A stretch of DNA of 64,000 nucleotides, from contig NZ_LMKQ01000001.1 in the NCBI RefSeq assembly GCF_001421565.1, forward strand, positions 59,277-123,276, given 5' to 3'. Each line of letters opens with the position of its first letter. The first letter of the stretch is position 1. Below, one piece after another: positions 41,767 to 51,868 of this stretch. The position numbers were made by a program, and so were the translations under genes. The notes beneath the pieces were generated by a model. It saw only the letters and a list, made by a program, of their open reading frames with translations, searched no databases and had not been told where the DNA came from. The stretch is from Agromyces sp. Leaf222 (GTDB lineage Bacteria; Actinomycetota; Actinomycetes; Actinomycetales; Microbacteriaceae).

Positions 41767-43212
41767 ATGACCGATCGCAAGCCACGCCCGCGTCCCGGTC
41801 GGGGCGACGCCGAACCGGATCGCACGACCCGCGGATTCTCGGGCATCGGCGACAGCAACCAACTGAATCCGATCTTCGCGAGGGAGGGCGAAGCCACCGA
41901 CTTCCCGCTCAATCGGCTGCCCGAGAGCGAATCACTGCCCGAGACCGCGTACCAGGTCGTGCACGACGAGTCCATGCTCGACGGCAACGCACGGCTGAAC
42001 CTCGCGACGTTCGTCGGCACCTGGATGGACCCGTTCGCGACGAAGCTGTACGCCGAGTCCGCCGACAAGAACATGGTCGACAAGGACGAGTACCCGCAGA
42101 CCGCGGCGATCGAGACGCGCTGCTGGAAGATGATCGCGAGCCTCTGGAACGCCCCGAGCGCCGAGGGCGCCATCGGCACCTCCACGATCGGCTCGTCGGA
42201 GGCGTGCATGCTCGGCGGGCTCGCACTCAAGCGGCGCTGGCAGCTCGCACGCCGCGCCGAGGGCAAGTCGACCGAGAAGCCGAACCTCATCCTCTCGAGC
42301 GCGGTGCAGGTGTGCTGGGAGAAGTTCTGCAACTACTTCGACGTCGAAGCCAGGTACGTGCCGATCAGCGACGAGCACAAGGTGCTCGACGGACACGACC
42401 TCGAGCAGTACGTCGACGAGAACACGATCGGCGTCGTCGCCATCATGGGCGTGACCTACACGGGCATGTACGAGCCGGTCGCGCAGATCGCCGCGGCCCT
42501 CGACGCGATCCAGGCCGAGACCGGCCTCGACGTGAAGATCCACGTCGACGGGGCATCGGGCGGCATGATCGCGCCGTTCCTGCAGCCCGATCTCCTGTGG
42601 GACTTCCGCGTCGAGCGCGTGGTCTCCATCAGCACCTCCGCCCACAAGTACGGGCTGGTCTACCCGGGGCTCGGCTGGGTGGTCTGGCGCACGATCGACG
42701 ACCTGCCGAAGGAGCTCGTCTTCGACGTCACCTACCTCGGCGGGCACATGCCGAGCTTCGCCCTGAACTTCTCGCGGCCCGGCGCGCAGGTGCTGCTGCA
42801 GTACTACCTGTTCCTCCGCCTCGGATGGGACGGATTCCGCAAGGTGCAGCAGGCCTCCCAAGACGTCGCCGTGTACCTCTCGGGCGAGATCGGCAAGATG
42901 GAGGCGTTCGAGCTCTGGAACGACGGCACCGACATCCCGGTGTTCGCGTGGCAGCTGAAGCCCGGCCATACCGACAAGTGGAACCTCTACCACCTGTCAG
43001 AGCGACTGCGGCTCAAGGGCTGGCTGATCCCCGCCTATCCGATGCCCGACGACATCTCCGACCTCGTCGTGCAGCGCATCGTCGTGCGCAACGGGCTGAG
43101 TCGCAACCTCGCCGAGTCGCTCGTGCTCGACATCCAGGATTCCGTGGCCTACCTCGACGCGCTCGAGGCGCCGATGCCGGTCGAGGGCCTGATCTCCACG
43201 TTCACGCACTGA
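41767..43212 (+). CDS. gadB: Glutamate decarboxylase
   Basis: 481 aa PLP enzyme turning glutamate into GABA and CO2 while consuming a proton. HVDGASGGMIAPF and the PLP lysine in STSAHKYG (Lys294) are characteristic; SSEACMLGGLALKRRW is the conserved substrate/cofactor region. No GABA antiporter is adjacent. ATG 41767 after GGGGGAAC. TTGACG at about 41635 could be a -35. The next genes import osmoprotectants, so a stress role is plausible but inferred. Confidence 0.96.
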   Translation: MTDRKPRPRPGRGDAEPDRTTRGFSGIGDSNQLNPIFAREGEATDFPLNRLPESESLPETAYQVVHDESMLDGNARLNLATFVGTWMDPFATKLYAESADKNMVDKDEYPQTAAIETRCWKMIASLWNAPSAEGAIGTSTIGSSEACMLGGLALKRRWQLARRAEGKSTEKPNLILSSAVQVCWEKFCNYFDVEARYVPISDEHKVLDGHDLEQYVDENTIGVVAIMGVTYTGMYEPVAQIAAALDAIQAETGLDVKIHVDGASGGMIAPFLQPDLLWDFRVERVVSISTSAHKYGLVYPGLGWVVWRTIDDLPKELVFDVTYLGGHMPSFALNFSRPGAQVLLQYYLFLRLGWDGFRKVQQASQDVAVYLSGEIGKMEAFELWNDGTDIPVFAWQLKPGHTDKWNLYHLSERLRLKGWLIPAYPMPDDISDLVVQRIVVRNGLSRNLAESLVLDIQDSVAYLDALEAPMPVEGLISTFTH

Positions 43213-43264
43213 GCGGCGGCAGGGCGGCCGGCCGTCGGCAAGGTCGTCGGCGACCCCGGAGACG

Positions 43265-43302
43265 CGGATGCCGCGGGCAGCACCTGCTGCCCGCGGCATC
43301 CG
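43265..43302. terminator. Bidirectional terminator between gadB and proX
   Basis: A perfect 18-bp inverted repeat with a 2-nt loop: CGGATGCCGCGGGCAGCA, CC, TGCTGCCCGCGGCATCCG. Both convergent genes end within 53 nt of it. It is built from an F and an R copy of the overrepresented GGATGCCGC word. Confidence 0.88.
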
Positions 43303-43318
43303 TTCGCCTGCTCGCCGA

Positions 43319-44215
43319 TCAGGACGTGAGCGAGTCGACGTACTCCTGGTTCTCGGAGATCCACTGCTCGACGACGGGGGCGTAGTCGTCGGAGTCGTTC
43401 TCGTTGAACATGGCGTTCTCGAGCGAGTAGAGCAGCTTCGAGTCCATCGTGAAGCCCTGCAGCCAGCCGGCGAGGGTCGGGTGCGTCTCCTCGAACGAGG
43501 CGGCGCCGAACGAGTGGATGCCCTCGGCCCCGCCGAGCGCGCCCTCCGGGTCCTCGAGGTCCTTGATGGGGAACGCGTCGTACGCCCAGTGCGGGCTCCA
43601 CAGCGTGACGGCGATGTTCTCGCCGGCGTCGGCCGCCGCGGTCAGCTCCGAGAGCATCGCGGGCGTCGAGCTGGTGAGGTACTCCATCTTCTCGAGGCCG
43701 TACGTCGGGATCACGTCCTCGCTCGTGACGCGGTTCAGGCCGGAGCCCGGCTCGATGCCCACGAGGCGGCCGTCGAAGAGGTCGGCGTTCGCCGCGAGCT
43801 CGTCGAGCGAGTCGATCGGCGCGTCGGCGTTCACGGCGATGGTGAGCTTCGCGTCGCGGTTCCAGGCACCGAGGTCGACGATGTCGTCGCCGTACTCCTC
43901 GACGTAGTCGGCGTGCGTGGTCGGCAGCCAGGTGTCGAGGGTGACGTCGTAGTCGTCGCTCGCGAGGCCGCTGTAGACGGGAGCCGGGTCGGCGTATTCG
44001 AGCGTCACGTCGTAGCCCTGCTCGGTGAGGATCGCCTTCCAGAGCTCGCTCGCGGCGACGCCCTCGTCCCAGCCGTTGAACACGGCGATCGTGACGTCCT
44101 TCTGGTCGCCGTTCTCGAGCGCCTCGGCGCTGCCGCCGTCGGCCGAGCAGCCGGTGAGCGCGAGGGCGGATGCCGCGGTGAGCGCGAGCGCTCCGGTGAG
44201 CATGGACTTCTTCAT
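43319..44215 (-). CDS. proX: Glycine betaine/proline ABC transporter binding lipoprotein
   Basis: 298 aa. Lipobox ALTGC (Cys23), then an OpuAC-type domain: VFNGWDEGVAASELWKAIL, the aromatic binding residues in DTWLPTTHADY and LWSPHWAYDAF. Binds quaternary amines for osmoprotection. Third gene after proV and proW (150-nt gap before it, so it may also have its own signals). Confidence 0.93.
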   Translation of the reverse strand: MKKSMLTGALALTAASALALTGCSADGGSAEALENGDQKDVTIAVFNGWDEGVAASELWKAILTEQGYDVTLEYADPAPVYSGLASDDYDVTLDTWLPTTHADYVEEYGDDIVDLGAWNRDAKLTIAVNADAPIDSLDELAANADLFDGRLVGIEPGSGLNRVTSEDVIPTYGLEKMEYLTSSTPAMLSELTAAADAGENIAVTLWSPHWAYDAFPIKDLEDPEGALGGAEGIHSFGAASFEETHPTLAGWLQGFTMDSKLLYSLENAMFNENDSDDYAPVVEQWISENQEYVDSLTS

Positions 44216-44366
44216 GGTGTTTCCTTTCCTCCCGCGAGCTGTGGGTCGCGGGTGTTGGGGAGCGTCGCGCGGCGTGCGCGACGGGTCGGCGGGCACGGCG
44301 ATCCACGGATGCCGCGTCCGGAGGTGCGTGCGGGGCCCGACGGTGGCGCGGCGCTCCCGGTCGACG

Positions 44367-45326
44367 TCAGACGCCGGTGGGCATGGGGGCACGACGGGGC
44401 GACGCGATCTCGCGCTCGGCCTCGGCCTCGGCATCCGCTCGGTCGTCGTCCGGCGTGGCGCCCGAGGCATCCGCCCCCGTCTTCGCCCGGGTGCGACGGC
44501 CGCGGCCCGCGCCGAGGGCGCCCGTGATGCGGTCGAGGATGATCGCGAGGATCACGACCGACAGGCCCGCCTCGAAGCCGAGGGCCACGTCGATGCGGTT
44601 CAGCGAGGCGACCACGTCGCCGCCGAGCCCGCCGGCGCCGACCATGCCCGCGATGACGACCATCGAGAGCGAGAGCATGATGACCTGGTTGACGCCGGCC
44701 ATGATGCTCGGCATCGCGAGGGGCAGCTGGATCTGGCGCAGGATGCGGCCGCGCGAGGCGCCGAACGCGTGGCCAGCCTCGACGACCTCCTTGTCGACCC
44801 CGCGGATGCCGAGCTCGGTCAGGCGCACGCCGGGGGCCATCGCGAACACGATCGTCGCGACGATGCCGGGAACGACGCCGACGCGGAAGAGGATGAGCGC
44901 CGGGATGAGGTAGACGAACGCCGGCATCGTCTGCATGAAGTCGAGCACCGGGCGCACGATCCTCGAGGCGAGGTCCGACCTGGCGGTCCAGATGCCGACG
45001 GGCACGGCGAGCGCGATCGCGATCGCGCTCGCGACGAGCACGAGGGCGAGCGACTCCATCGCGTGCTCCCACTGGTCGACGCCGACGATCACGAGCAGGC
45101 CGACGACGGTGCCGAGCGAGAGCTTCCAGCCCTTCAGCACCCAGGCGAGTGCGGCGATCGCGGCGATGACGACCCAGAACGGCGGGGTGACGAGCACGAA
45201 CTCGACGGCGTCGTAGAACGCGAGGAACACGGTGCGCACGATCGAGAAGAACCAGCCGAGCGTGTCGGTGAGCACGTCGATGAAGCCTTCGGCGAGGTCG
45301 CCGAGCGGCAGGCGGAAGTCGTTCAC
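44367..45326 (-). CDS. proW: Glycine betaine/proline ABC transporter permease
   Basis: 319 aa. Six helices in the middle with QTMPAFVYLIPALILF and the EAA loop EVVEAGHAFGASRGRILRQIQLPLA typical of ProW/OpuAB (segments of it quoted). The C-terminal ~35 residues are a charged Asp/Glu/Arg tail. GTG start overlaps the proV stop (GTGA). Confidence 0.94.
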   Translation of the reverse strand: MNDFRLPLGDLAEGFIDVLTDTLGWFFSIVRTVFLAFYDAVEFVLVTPPFWVVIAAIAALAWVLKGWKLSLGTVVGLLVIVGVDQWEHAMESLALVLVASAIAIALAVPVGIWTARSDLASRIVRPVLDFMQTMPAFVYLIPALILFRVGVVPGIVATIVFAMAPGVRLTELGIRGVDKEVVEAGHAFGASRGRILRQIQLPLAMPSIMAGVNQVIMLSLSMVVIAGMVGAGGLGGDVVASLNRIDVALGFEAGLSVVILAIILDRITGALGAGRGRRTRAKTGADASGATPDDDRADAEAEAEREIASPRRAPMPTGV

Positions 45327-46774
45327 GACGCGCTCCCCTCGACGAGGGCGAGTTCATCGATCGGTTGCGGGGTGTCCGGCGGAGCCGATGCCGCCGTCTC
45401 GCGCAGCGTCGCGGTCATGACCTCGGCCGAGACGGTCGCCGGCGTCTGGAGCACCTGCAGCTCGGCCGTGTCGGTCGTCACGTTGCCGAGGGCGGCGAGC
45501 AGGGTGACCCGCGGAACCGCGCCGAGCAGGCGACCCTCGTCGTCGACGACGGCGAGCGGGAGGTCCTGCTCGACCGAGCTCTCGAAGAGCTCGGAGAGGT
45601 GCACGTCGGGGCCGACGGCAGCGTAGTCGCCGGAGATCGCCCCCTCGAGCGAGCGCTCCCCGCGGCGCACGAGCCGCAGCACGTCGCGATCGTGGGCGAC
45701 GCCGAGCAGCTTGCGACCGGATGCCACGACGAAGACCATCGAGGTCTGCAGGTCGCGCATCGCCCGCAGTGCGGCGCGCGGACCGGCCGCTGCCGAGGCC
45801 AGGGCTCGCGGAGCCTCCATGACGTTGCCTGCCGTGAGCACGCGCGCACGGTCGACGTCCTGCACGAACTGGGCGACGTAGTCGTCGGCCGGGTCGGTGA
45901 GGATCTCCTCGGCGGTGCCGATCTGCACGACGCGGCCGTCGCGCATGACGGCGATGCGGTCGCCGAGGAACATCGCCTCGTTGAGGTCGTGGGTGATGAA
46001 GACGATGGTCTTGCCGAGTTCCTGCTGCAGCTCGATGAGCTGCTCCTGCATCTCGCGGCGGATGAGCGGGTCGAGCGCGCTGAACGCCTCGTCCATGAGC
46101 AGGATGTCGGCGTCTGCCGCGAGGGCGCGGGCGAGGCCGACGCGCTGCTGCATGCCGCCCGAGAGCTCCGACGGGAACTTGTGGCCCCACTCGCCGAGGC
46201 CGACGCGCTCGAGCACGCGCTCGGCGCGCTCGCGCCGCTCGGCGGCCGGCACGCCCTGGATCTCAAGGCCGTACGCGGTGTTGTCGAGCACCGTGAGGTG
46301 CGGCAGCAGGGCGAAATGCTGGAACACCATGGCGACGTGCTTGCGACGGATGCCGCGGAGCCGGCGTGGCGCGACACCGGTGAGCGTCTCCCCCATCACC
46401 GTGACCGTGCCGGCGGTCGGCTCGACGAGGCCGTTGAGCATGCGGATGAGCGTCGACTTGCCGGAGCCCGAGAGTCCCATGACGACGAAGATCTCGCCCT
46501 GCCGCACGTCGAAGTCGACGTCGATGGCCGCGGCCGTGCCGAGCTCGGCGAGCTCGGACCGCGTCGCGCCGCCGCGGAGCCGCTCGAGGGCCTCGGCGGG
46601 GCGGCGACCGTAGAACTTCGTGAGGCCTCGCACCTCGAGGGCGTTCGGAACCGCAGCGAAGGTGGTGGGGCTGGGGGCCTTGGCGGTGCCGGCTGCCTGG
46701 GCGGTGGTGCTGCTGGTGCTCGTGCTGGTGCTGTTCGTGTTGCGTGAATCGATCGTGCTGTGATGTTCGGGCAT
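45323..46774 (-). CDS. proV: Glycine betaine/proline ABC transporter ATP-binding protein
   Basis: About 483 aa. Walker A GLSGSGKST, signature LSGGMQQRVGLARAL, Walker B ILLMDEAFSALDP, then two C-terminal CBS domains that gate osmotic activation in OpuA-type transporters. The N-terminus is a Ser/Thr low-complexity stretch (STSTSTSSTT) encoded by CTGGTG-like repeats. ATG 46774 chosen; 46795 is possible. First gene of proVWX. Confidence 0.94.
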   Translation of the reverse strand: MPEHHSTIDSRNTNSTSTSTSSTTAQAAGTAKAPSPTTFAAVPNALEVRGLTKFYGRRPAEALERLRGGATRSELAELGTAAAIDVDFDVRQGEIFVVMGLSGSGKSTLIRMLNGLVEPTAGTVTVMGETLTGVAPRRLRGIRRKHVAMVFQHFALLPHLTVLDNTAYGLEIQGVPAAERRERAERVLERVGLGEWGHKFPSELSGGMQQRVGLARALAADADILLMDEAFSALDPLIRREMQEQLIELQQELGKTIVFITHDLNEAMFLGDRIAVMRDGRVVQIGTAEEILTDPADDYVAQFVQDVDRARVLTAGNVMEAPRALASAAAGPRAALRAMRDLQTSMVFVVASGRKLLGVAHDRDVLRLVRRGERSLEGAISGDYAAVGPDVHLSELFESSVEQDLPLAVVDDEGRLLGAVPRVTLLAALGNVTTDTAELQVLQTPATVSAEVMTATLRETAASAPPDTPQPIDELALVEGSAS

Positions 46775-47270
46775 CGAAAGGTGCTCCAATGGCACGTGCG
46801 GATTCCGCCGCCCGGTGCAGGGTGGGCAGGCGGATGCGCACGCGTCACGGCCGGGTTCTGGCGATCCGGGATCCGGGACTCAAGCGCCGACGCAGGTCGG
46901 GCGAATCCCGGCTCCAGCGCGCACCGCCATCGGGGCGGTGCACCACGCGCGGAACCGTACGACCCCCGTCGCGGGAACCGCCGAAGCGGGTCTCGCCGAG
47001 GGGCGCGGACTGGGTGGGTCGACCCGTGAGGGCCGTAGACCACCGTATGGCCGTGCGACGGAGGCCGCCAAATCGAATCTGAAGAATTATCACTTGATCT
47101 GGGGTTTCCGATGACCTGAGTTCGGATGGAACGGTGATGGGGGTGCCGGCTAGCATCTCGCGCCCGGTGGCGCAACGCCTCGACCTGGGCTTCGCTGCAC
47201 GCACCGACCGGCCCTACGGTGAAGGAACCCGAACCCGCCTCCCGCGGGAACCCGGCTGAAAGGCAACATC
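46775..47270. other. Divergent intergenic region proV / PAP2
   Basis: 496 nt without a convincing gene. Most is GC-rich and featureless. An AT-rich island at about 47066-47102 (AATCTGAAGAATTATCACTTGATC) is the only promoter-like part; GATAAT on the minus strand could be a -10 for proV, and TAGCAT at about 47151 on the plus strand could serve the PAP2 genes. Confidence 0.5.
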
Positions 47271-48041
47271 ATGACGGAGACGACCGAGCGGCCCGGCCGG
47301 TTGCGCCGCTTCCACGAGCGGTTCATCGTGGAGGAGCGGGTCGTCCCGGCATCCGCGAGACGCAACCTCTTCATCGTCGCGCTCATCCTCGTCGTCGCCG
47401 GCCTCGCCGCGTTCCTCTTCATCTTCGACTCGGTGCTCGAAGCCGACGACATCTCATCGGTGGACGCGCCGGTCGAGCACTGGCTCGACGGCAACCATGC
47501 CGAGTGGGTCACGATCGTCATGATCGTGCTCGCGACCGTCTTCGGACCGATCGCGATGCCCATCATCATCCTCGTCACGACGGTCACGTGGGGCATCGCG
47601 GCCAAGCACGCCTGGCGTCCGTTGCTGCTCGCCGGCGGCATGTTGCTCGGCGTGATCATCGTGCAGGTGCTCGCCCCCGTCATCTCGCGCGAGCGACCGC
47701 CCGTCGGCGACATGATGCTCGAGATCGACCACACGTCGTCGTTCCCATCGGGGCACGTCATGGGCGTGGCCGACTTCCTCTTCATCACGACGTACCTCGT
47801 GTTCTCCCGCCACCGCAGGCCGGTGATCACGGTGCTCGCGTTCGTCGCGGCATCCGTCATCGTGCTGCTCACCGCCGCCTGCCGCATCTACCTCGGCTAT
47901 CACTGGGCCACCGACGCGCTCGCGTCGATCGCCCTGTCGCTCGTCGTGCTCGGCATCGTGATCGCCGTCGACACCTGGCGCACGGTGCGCGTGGGCACGC
48001 CCGCCGAAGTGGACGCGTCGGAGGCCGATCGGGACGAATGA
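47271..48041 (+). CDS. PAP2-family lipid phosphatase 1
   Basis: 256 aa integral membrane phosphatase. The three catalytic motifs are present: ISRERPP, FPSGH and CRIYLGYHWATD. Likely dephosphorylates isoprenyl pyrophosphates or phosphatidic acid at the outer face. AAGGCAAC precedes ATG. Its stop overlaps the next start (ATGA). Confidence 0.93.
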   Translation: MTETTERPGRLRRFHERFIVEERVVPASARRNLFIVALILVVAGLAAFLFIFDSVLEADDISSVDAPVEHWLDGNHAEWVTIVMIVLATVFGPIAMPIIILVTTVTWGIAAKHAWRPLLLAGGMLLGVIIVQVLAPVISRERPPVGDMMLEIDHTSSFPSGHVMGVADFLFITTYLVFSRHRRPVITVLAFVAASVIVLLTAACRIYLGYHWATDALASIALSLVVLGIVIAVDTWRTVRVGTPAEVDASEADRDE

Positions 48042-48817
48042 GCCGCATGGAGGAGCAGCAGCCCGGCGACGACCGGCGCCCGCATGCCGACCGGCCGGGC
48101 GAGGTCGACGGTCACGGGGCCCACCCGGCCGTGACGGCCTCCACTGCGCCTGCTGCCGTGCGCGTGGCCCGGTTCTGGCCGGTCGTGTCGGGCGGAGCCG
48201 CGCTCGCGCTGGTGACGGTGCTCGCCCTCGTGCTCGTCTATCGCGGGCAGGACAAGCCGTTCGGGTTCGAGGTCGAGTACATGGCCGGGCTGGCCGCGAA
48301 CCGGGCCGACTGGCTGACGACGCCCGCGCTCGTGTTCAACGCCGTGGGCGGCGGCCTCCTGTCGACCTTCGCCGTGCCGGCGGTGATCGTCGGCGGCCTG
48401 CTGCTCTTCCGACGGCCGTGGGCCGCCGGCTACTACCTCCTGGCGACCGTCGCGAGCGCGACCCTCACGCGCGTCATCAAGGTCGTCGTGGCGCGTCCGC
48501 GACCCGAGGAGATCCTGGTGCAGCCTGATTTCGGGTCGTTCCCGTCCGGACACAGCGCCAACGCGGCGGTGACCGCGGTCGCCCTCGGCCTCATCTTCCT
48601 GCGCACCTGGGTCTGGGTGACGGGTGCCGTGTACACGCTGCTCATGATGTTCAGCCGCACCTACCTCGGCGCGCACTGGATCTCCGACACGGTCGGCGGC
48701 CTGCTCGTCGGTGCCGGCATCGCCGTGATCATCTGGGCGCCGTTCGCGAACCGGCTGTATCGAGAGCATCGGATGCCGCATCCACCCGTCTGGGTGCACC
48801 TGCGGCATCATGCCTAG
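48038..48817 (+). CDS. PAP2-family lipid phosphatase 2
   Basis: 259 aa, a second PAP2 enzyme coupled to the first by ATGA overlap. Motifs VVVARPRP, FPSGHSANAA and SRTYLGAHWISD are intact. The N-terminus is a 45-residue polar extension before the first helix. The two paralogues are diverged, so they probably have separate lipid substrates. Confidence 0.93.
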   Translation: MSRMEEQQPGDDRRPHADRPGEVDGHGAHPAVTASTAPAAVRVARFWPVVSGGAALALVTVLALVLVYRGQDKPFGFEVEYMAGLAANRADWLTTPALVFNAVGGGLLSTFAVPAVIVGGLLLFRRPWAAGYYLLATVASATLTRVIKVVVARPRPEEILVQPDFGSFPSGHSANAAVTAVALGLIFLRTWVWVTGAVYTLLMMFSRTYLGAHWISDTVGGLLVGAGIAVIIWAPFANRLYREHRMPHPPVWVHLRHHA

Positions 48818-48832
48818 GGCGCCGTCGACCCC

Positions 48833-49237
48833 TCAGGCCTGATCGGCGGCGAGCAGCACCGTGCAGTCGGCGCAGAGCCCGAACACGTCGACGACATGCG
48901 CGGCCTGGGTGAACCCGTGCTCGGCCGCGACCACCTTGGCCCACGCCTCGACCTCGTCGGCGGCGATCTCGACCGTGAGTCCGCAGTTGCGGCAGATCAG
49001 GTGGTGGTGGTGGCCGGTCGTGCTGCAGGCCCGGTAGAGCGCCTCGCCGTCCGGCGACTGCAGCGAGTCGGCCTCGCCGGAGGTCGCCAGGTCGCCGAGC
49101 GCGCGGTAGACCGTCGCGAGGCCGATCGGCGAGCCGCTGGCGTGCAGCGACGAGTGCAGCGCCTGGGCGCTGATGAAGCCCTCGGTGCCGTCGAGTGCCT
49201 CTCGAACGGCTTCGCGTTGCCAGGTGTTGCGCTTCAT
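48833..49237 (-). CDS. zur: Zinc uptake regulator (Fur family)
   Basis: 134 aa. N-terminal winged helix (AQALHSSLHASGSPIGLATVYRAL), metal-site HHHHLICRNCG and a second pair CADC give the structural zinc site (two CxxC). Last gene of the znu operon, overlapping the permease stop (ATGA), so it is probably autoregulated through the znuA promoter. Zur represses zinc uptake when zinc is plentiful. Confidence 0.92.
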   Translation of the reverse strand: MKRNTWQREAVREALDGTEGFISAQALHSSLHASGSPIGLATVYRALGDLATSGEADSLQSPDGEALYRACSTTGHHHHLICRNCGLTVEIAADEVEAWAKVVAAEHGFTQAAHVVDVFGLCADCTVLLAADQA

Positions 49238-50076
49238 GCGGTGCGTGCGTCCTCTGCGGTCTCCACGGGAATCGCGGATGCCCTCCACGGTAGCGCGCGC
49301 AGCTTGGAGCCGACGAGGGCGATGACGAGGAACGCGGTCGCCGTGAGCACGATCGCGGGGCCCGCGGCGATCGCGAATGCGCGTGAGGCGAGCACCCCGA
49401 GCACCCCGGATGCCGCGCCGATCACGGGTGCGACCACGAGCATGCCGCGGTAGGTCGAGGTCACGACGCGCGCCGCCGCCGCCGGTGCGGCGATGAGCGC
49501 GATCGCGAGGATCGCCCCGACGGCGGGCAGCGCGCTCACCACGGTCGCGGCCGTGAGCCCGAGCGCGAGCAGCTCGATCGGCCACTCGCGCCGTCCGGTC
49601 GCTCGGAATCCGGCCTGGTCGAACGTCGAGAACACGATGCTGCGCCCGAACAGCACGACGAGCACGAGCGCGGCGACCCCCACCAGGGCGGCGAGCAGGA
49701 TGTCGCCGTCGGTCACGGTGAGGATCGAGCCGACGAGCAGCGACTCGGGCTGCACGGGCAGGCTCGGCACGACGGCCGCGAGGATGGCTCCAGCCGCGAA
49801 TCCGCCGGTGAGCACGATGCCGGCCGCGACCTGCGCACCCTGGTTGCGCACGCGCGCGATGCCCGTCATCACGAGCACGAGCACGACGGATGCCGCGGCG
49901 GCCCCGAGTGGAACGCTCACGCCGAGCGCGGCCGCCGCGACGGCGCCCGGGTAGGTGCCGTGGGTGAGCGCCTGGGCGAAGAACGTGCGCTTGCGCAGCA
50001 CCACGAGGCATCCGACGAATCCGCCGACGGCGCCGATCACGATGGCCGCGAGCATGGCCCGCTCGAAGTAGCTCAT
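49234..50076 (-). CDS. znuB: Zinc ABC transporter permease 2 (ZnuB family)
   Basis: 280 aa with about nine helices; conserved [21 protein letters not shown] is the ABC-3 family signature. The operon encodes two ABC-3 permeases (this and 50073-50999), so the transporter may be a heterodimer. The start overlaps the other permease stop (ATGA). Confidence 0.93.
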   Translation of the reverse strand: MSYFERAMLAAIVIGAVGGFVGCLVVLRKRTFFAQALTHGTYPGAVAAAALGVSVPLGAAAASVVLVLVMTGIARVRNQGAQVAAGIVLTGGFAAGAILAAVVPSLPVQPESLLVGSILTVTDGDILLAALVGVAALVLVVLFGRSIVFSTFDQAGFRATGRREWPIELLALGLTAATVVSALPAVGAILAIALIAAPAAAARVVTSTYRGMLVVAPVIGAASGVLGVLASRAFAIAAGPAIVLTATAFLVIALVGSKLRALPWRASAIPVETAEDARTA

Positions 50077-50999
50077 GCGGCCCCCTCCCCCGTCGACGCG
50101 GCGGTTGCGCGCGACCCGGCGGCTGCCGACGGCGGTGCCGCGGCGCGCCGTCCGACGGCGTCGCGAACGAGACGGCCGAGCAGCACCACGGCGTAGGCGA
50201 GCACGAAGACGGCGACGATCGTGCTGCCGGCGGGGAGGTCGACACCGGCTCCGACGCTCGCCGCGAACCCCGTGGCGAGGCCGAGCCACGATGCGAGCGC
50301 GGCGAACACCCCGGCGACCGGGAAGAGCAGCCAGAGGCGCCCGGTCAGCAGGCGCGCGACGGCTCCGGGCACGACGAGCAGGGCCAGCACGAGCAGCGAT
50401 CCGACGGTGCTCGCCCCGGCCACCACGACGAGCGCGACGGCCACGTTCAGCGTGAGGTCCAGCGCGAACCCCGAATTGCCCGCTGCGCGACTGCCGGCCG
50501 CGTCGAACGCCCGGAAGACCTGCTGCTTCGCGGTCAGCGCGACGAGCACCAGTGCGATCGACGAGACCACGACGAGCGGCACGACGTCGGACGGCGGAAT
50601 CGTGAGCACGCGACCGAAGAGCAGCTCCTCGAGCGCGCCGGCGTAGTCGTCGCTCTTCGACACGACGATCACGCCGACGCTGAACGCGGCCGTGAGCACG
50701 ACGGCGATGCCCGCATCGGAGGCGACGTTCGATCGCATGAGCCAGGTCAGCAGCACGGCGCCGATGAGCGCCGCGACGGCGGCCCCGGGAAGCACGCCCG
50801 ACGCGCCGCCGACCGCGAGGCCGACCGCGAGACCGGGGAACACGGCATGCGTGAGCCCGTCGGTGATGAACTCGAGGCTCCGCAGGTTGACGAGCACGCC
50901 GACGACACCCGCGATCACCGAGAGCACGAGCATCACGACGAGGGCGCGCCACATGAAGGGCAGCGCGAACGCGCCGAACAGGGCGTCGGTGAGGCTCAT
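50073..50999 (-). CDS. znuB: Zinc ABC transporter permease 1 (ZnuB family)
   Basis: 308 aa, ABC-3 permease with [23 protein letters not shown] 50999 has GGGGAG 10 nt upstream; a longer frame is not needed. The C-terminus is Ala/Ser-rich and cytoplasmic. Confidence 0.93.
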   Translation of the reverse strand: MSLTDALFGAFALPFMWRALVVMLVLSVIAGVVGVLVNLRSLEFITDGLTHAVFPGLAVGLAVGGASGVLPGAAVAALIGAVLLTWLMRSNVASDAGIAVVLTAAFSVGVIVVSKSDDYAGALEELLFGRVLTIPPSDVVPLVVVSSIALVLVALTAKQQVFRAFDAAGSRAAGNSGFALDLTLNVAVALVVVAGASTVGSLLVLALLVVPGAVARLLTGRLWLLFPVAGVFAALASWLGLATGFAASVGAGVDLPAGSTIVAVFVLAYAVVLLGRLVRDAVGRRAAAPPSAAAGSRATAASTGEGAA

Positions 51000-51048
51000 G
51001 CGCCGCCACTCCCCCGCACCGGATGCCGGGTGTATTCCGTTTTCGGCA

Positions 51049-51864
51049 TCAATGGCCCTCGTGGCCGGGAACGACGAGGGTGTGCTCATCGATCTCCACC
51101 TCGACGCCCGCGAAGCAGCGCTGCACGTTCGCCAGGGTGAGGGCGTCGTCGACCGGGCCGAAGGCCGTCTGGCGCCCGTTCACGAGCAGCACGAGATCGC
51201 AGACCTGACGGGCGAGCTCGAGGTCGTGCGTCGAGACGAGCACGGCGACGCCTTCGCCCTTCAGACGACGCAGCGTCGCGACGAGTGCGTCGCGGTTCGG
51301 CTGGTCGAGCCCGTTGAAGGGCTCGTCGAGCAGCAGCAGGCTCGGATCGGCGGCGAGCGCGCGTGCGAGGAGCCCTCGTTGCCGCTGACCGCCCGAGAGC
51401 GACCCGAAGCGCTTCGTCGCGAACTCGGTCAGGCCGACGGTCTCGAGCGCGTGTCGCACCGCCGCGCGATCGGCCCGCCCCGGCCAGCGCAGCAGGCCGA
51501 GCCGGCGGTAGCGGCCCTGCATCACGACCTGCTCGAGGCTGATCGGGAAGTCGACGTCGAACTCCATGGTCTGCGGCAGGAACCCGACCATGCCTCGATC
51601 GGCATGTGCTTCGTCGCCGACGACGCCACGGGCCTCGATGCTCGCTGCCGCCGGGGCTGCCGGACGCCCGAGGAACATGCGCCCGCGCGTGAGCGGCACG
51701 AGGCCGAGCACGCCGCGGAGCAGCGTCGACTTGCCGGCGCCGTTCGGACCGATGAGCGCCACGGCCTCGCCGGGCGCGATCGCGAAGTCGAGGTCGCTCA
51801 CGCCGTCGCCCCCGGGATACGTGAACGCGGCGCCCTCGAAGCTCAGAACCGCGATGGCACTCAT
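51049..51864 (-). CDS. znuC: Zinc ABC transporter ATP-binding protein
   Basis: 271 aa. Walker [11 protein letters not shown]-loop [13 protein letters not shown], signature LSGGQRQR, Walker [14 protein letters not shown]-loop STHDLELA. Starts 4 nt after znuA stops. Confidence 0.95.
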   Translation of the reverse strand: MSAIAVLSFEGAAFTYPGGDGVSDLDFAIAPGEAVALIGPNGAGKSTLLRGVLGLVPLTRGRMFLGRPAAPAAASIEARGVVGDEAHADRGMVGFLPQTMEFDVDFPISLEQVVMQGRYRRLGLLRWPGRADRAAVRHALETVGLTEFATKRFGSLSGGQRQRGLLARALAADPSLLLLDEPFNGLDQPNRDALVATLRRLKGEGVAVLVSTHDLELARQVCDLVLLVNGRQTAFGPVDDALTLANVQRCFAGVEVEIDEHTLVVPGHEGH

Positions 51865-51868
51865 GGGG

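Noticed and set aside
46775..47270. Possible small genes in the proV/PAP2 spacer
   Set aside because: Open frames there are Arg/Gly/Pro-rich, overlap each other on both strands and lack ribosome-binding sites.
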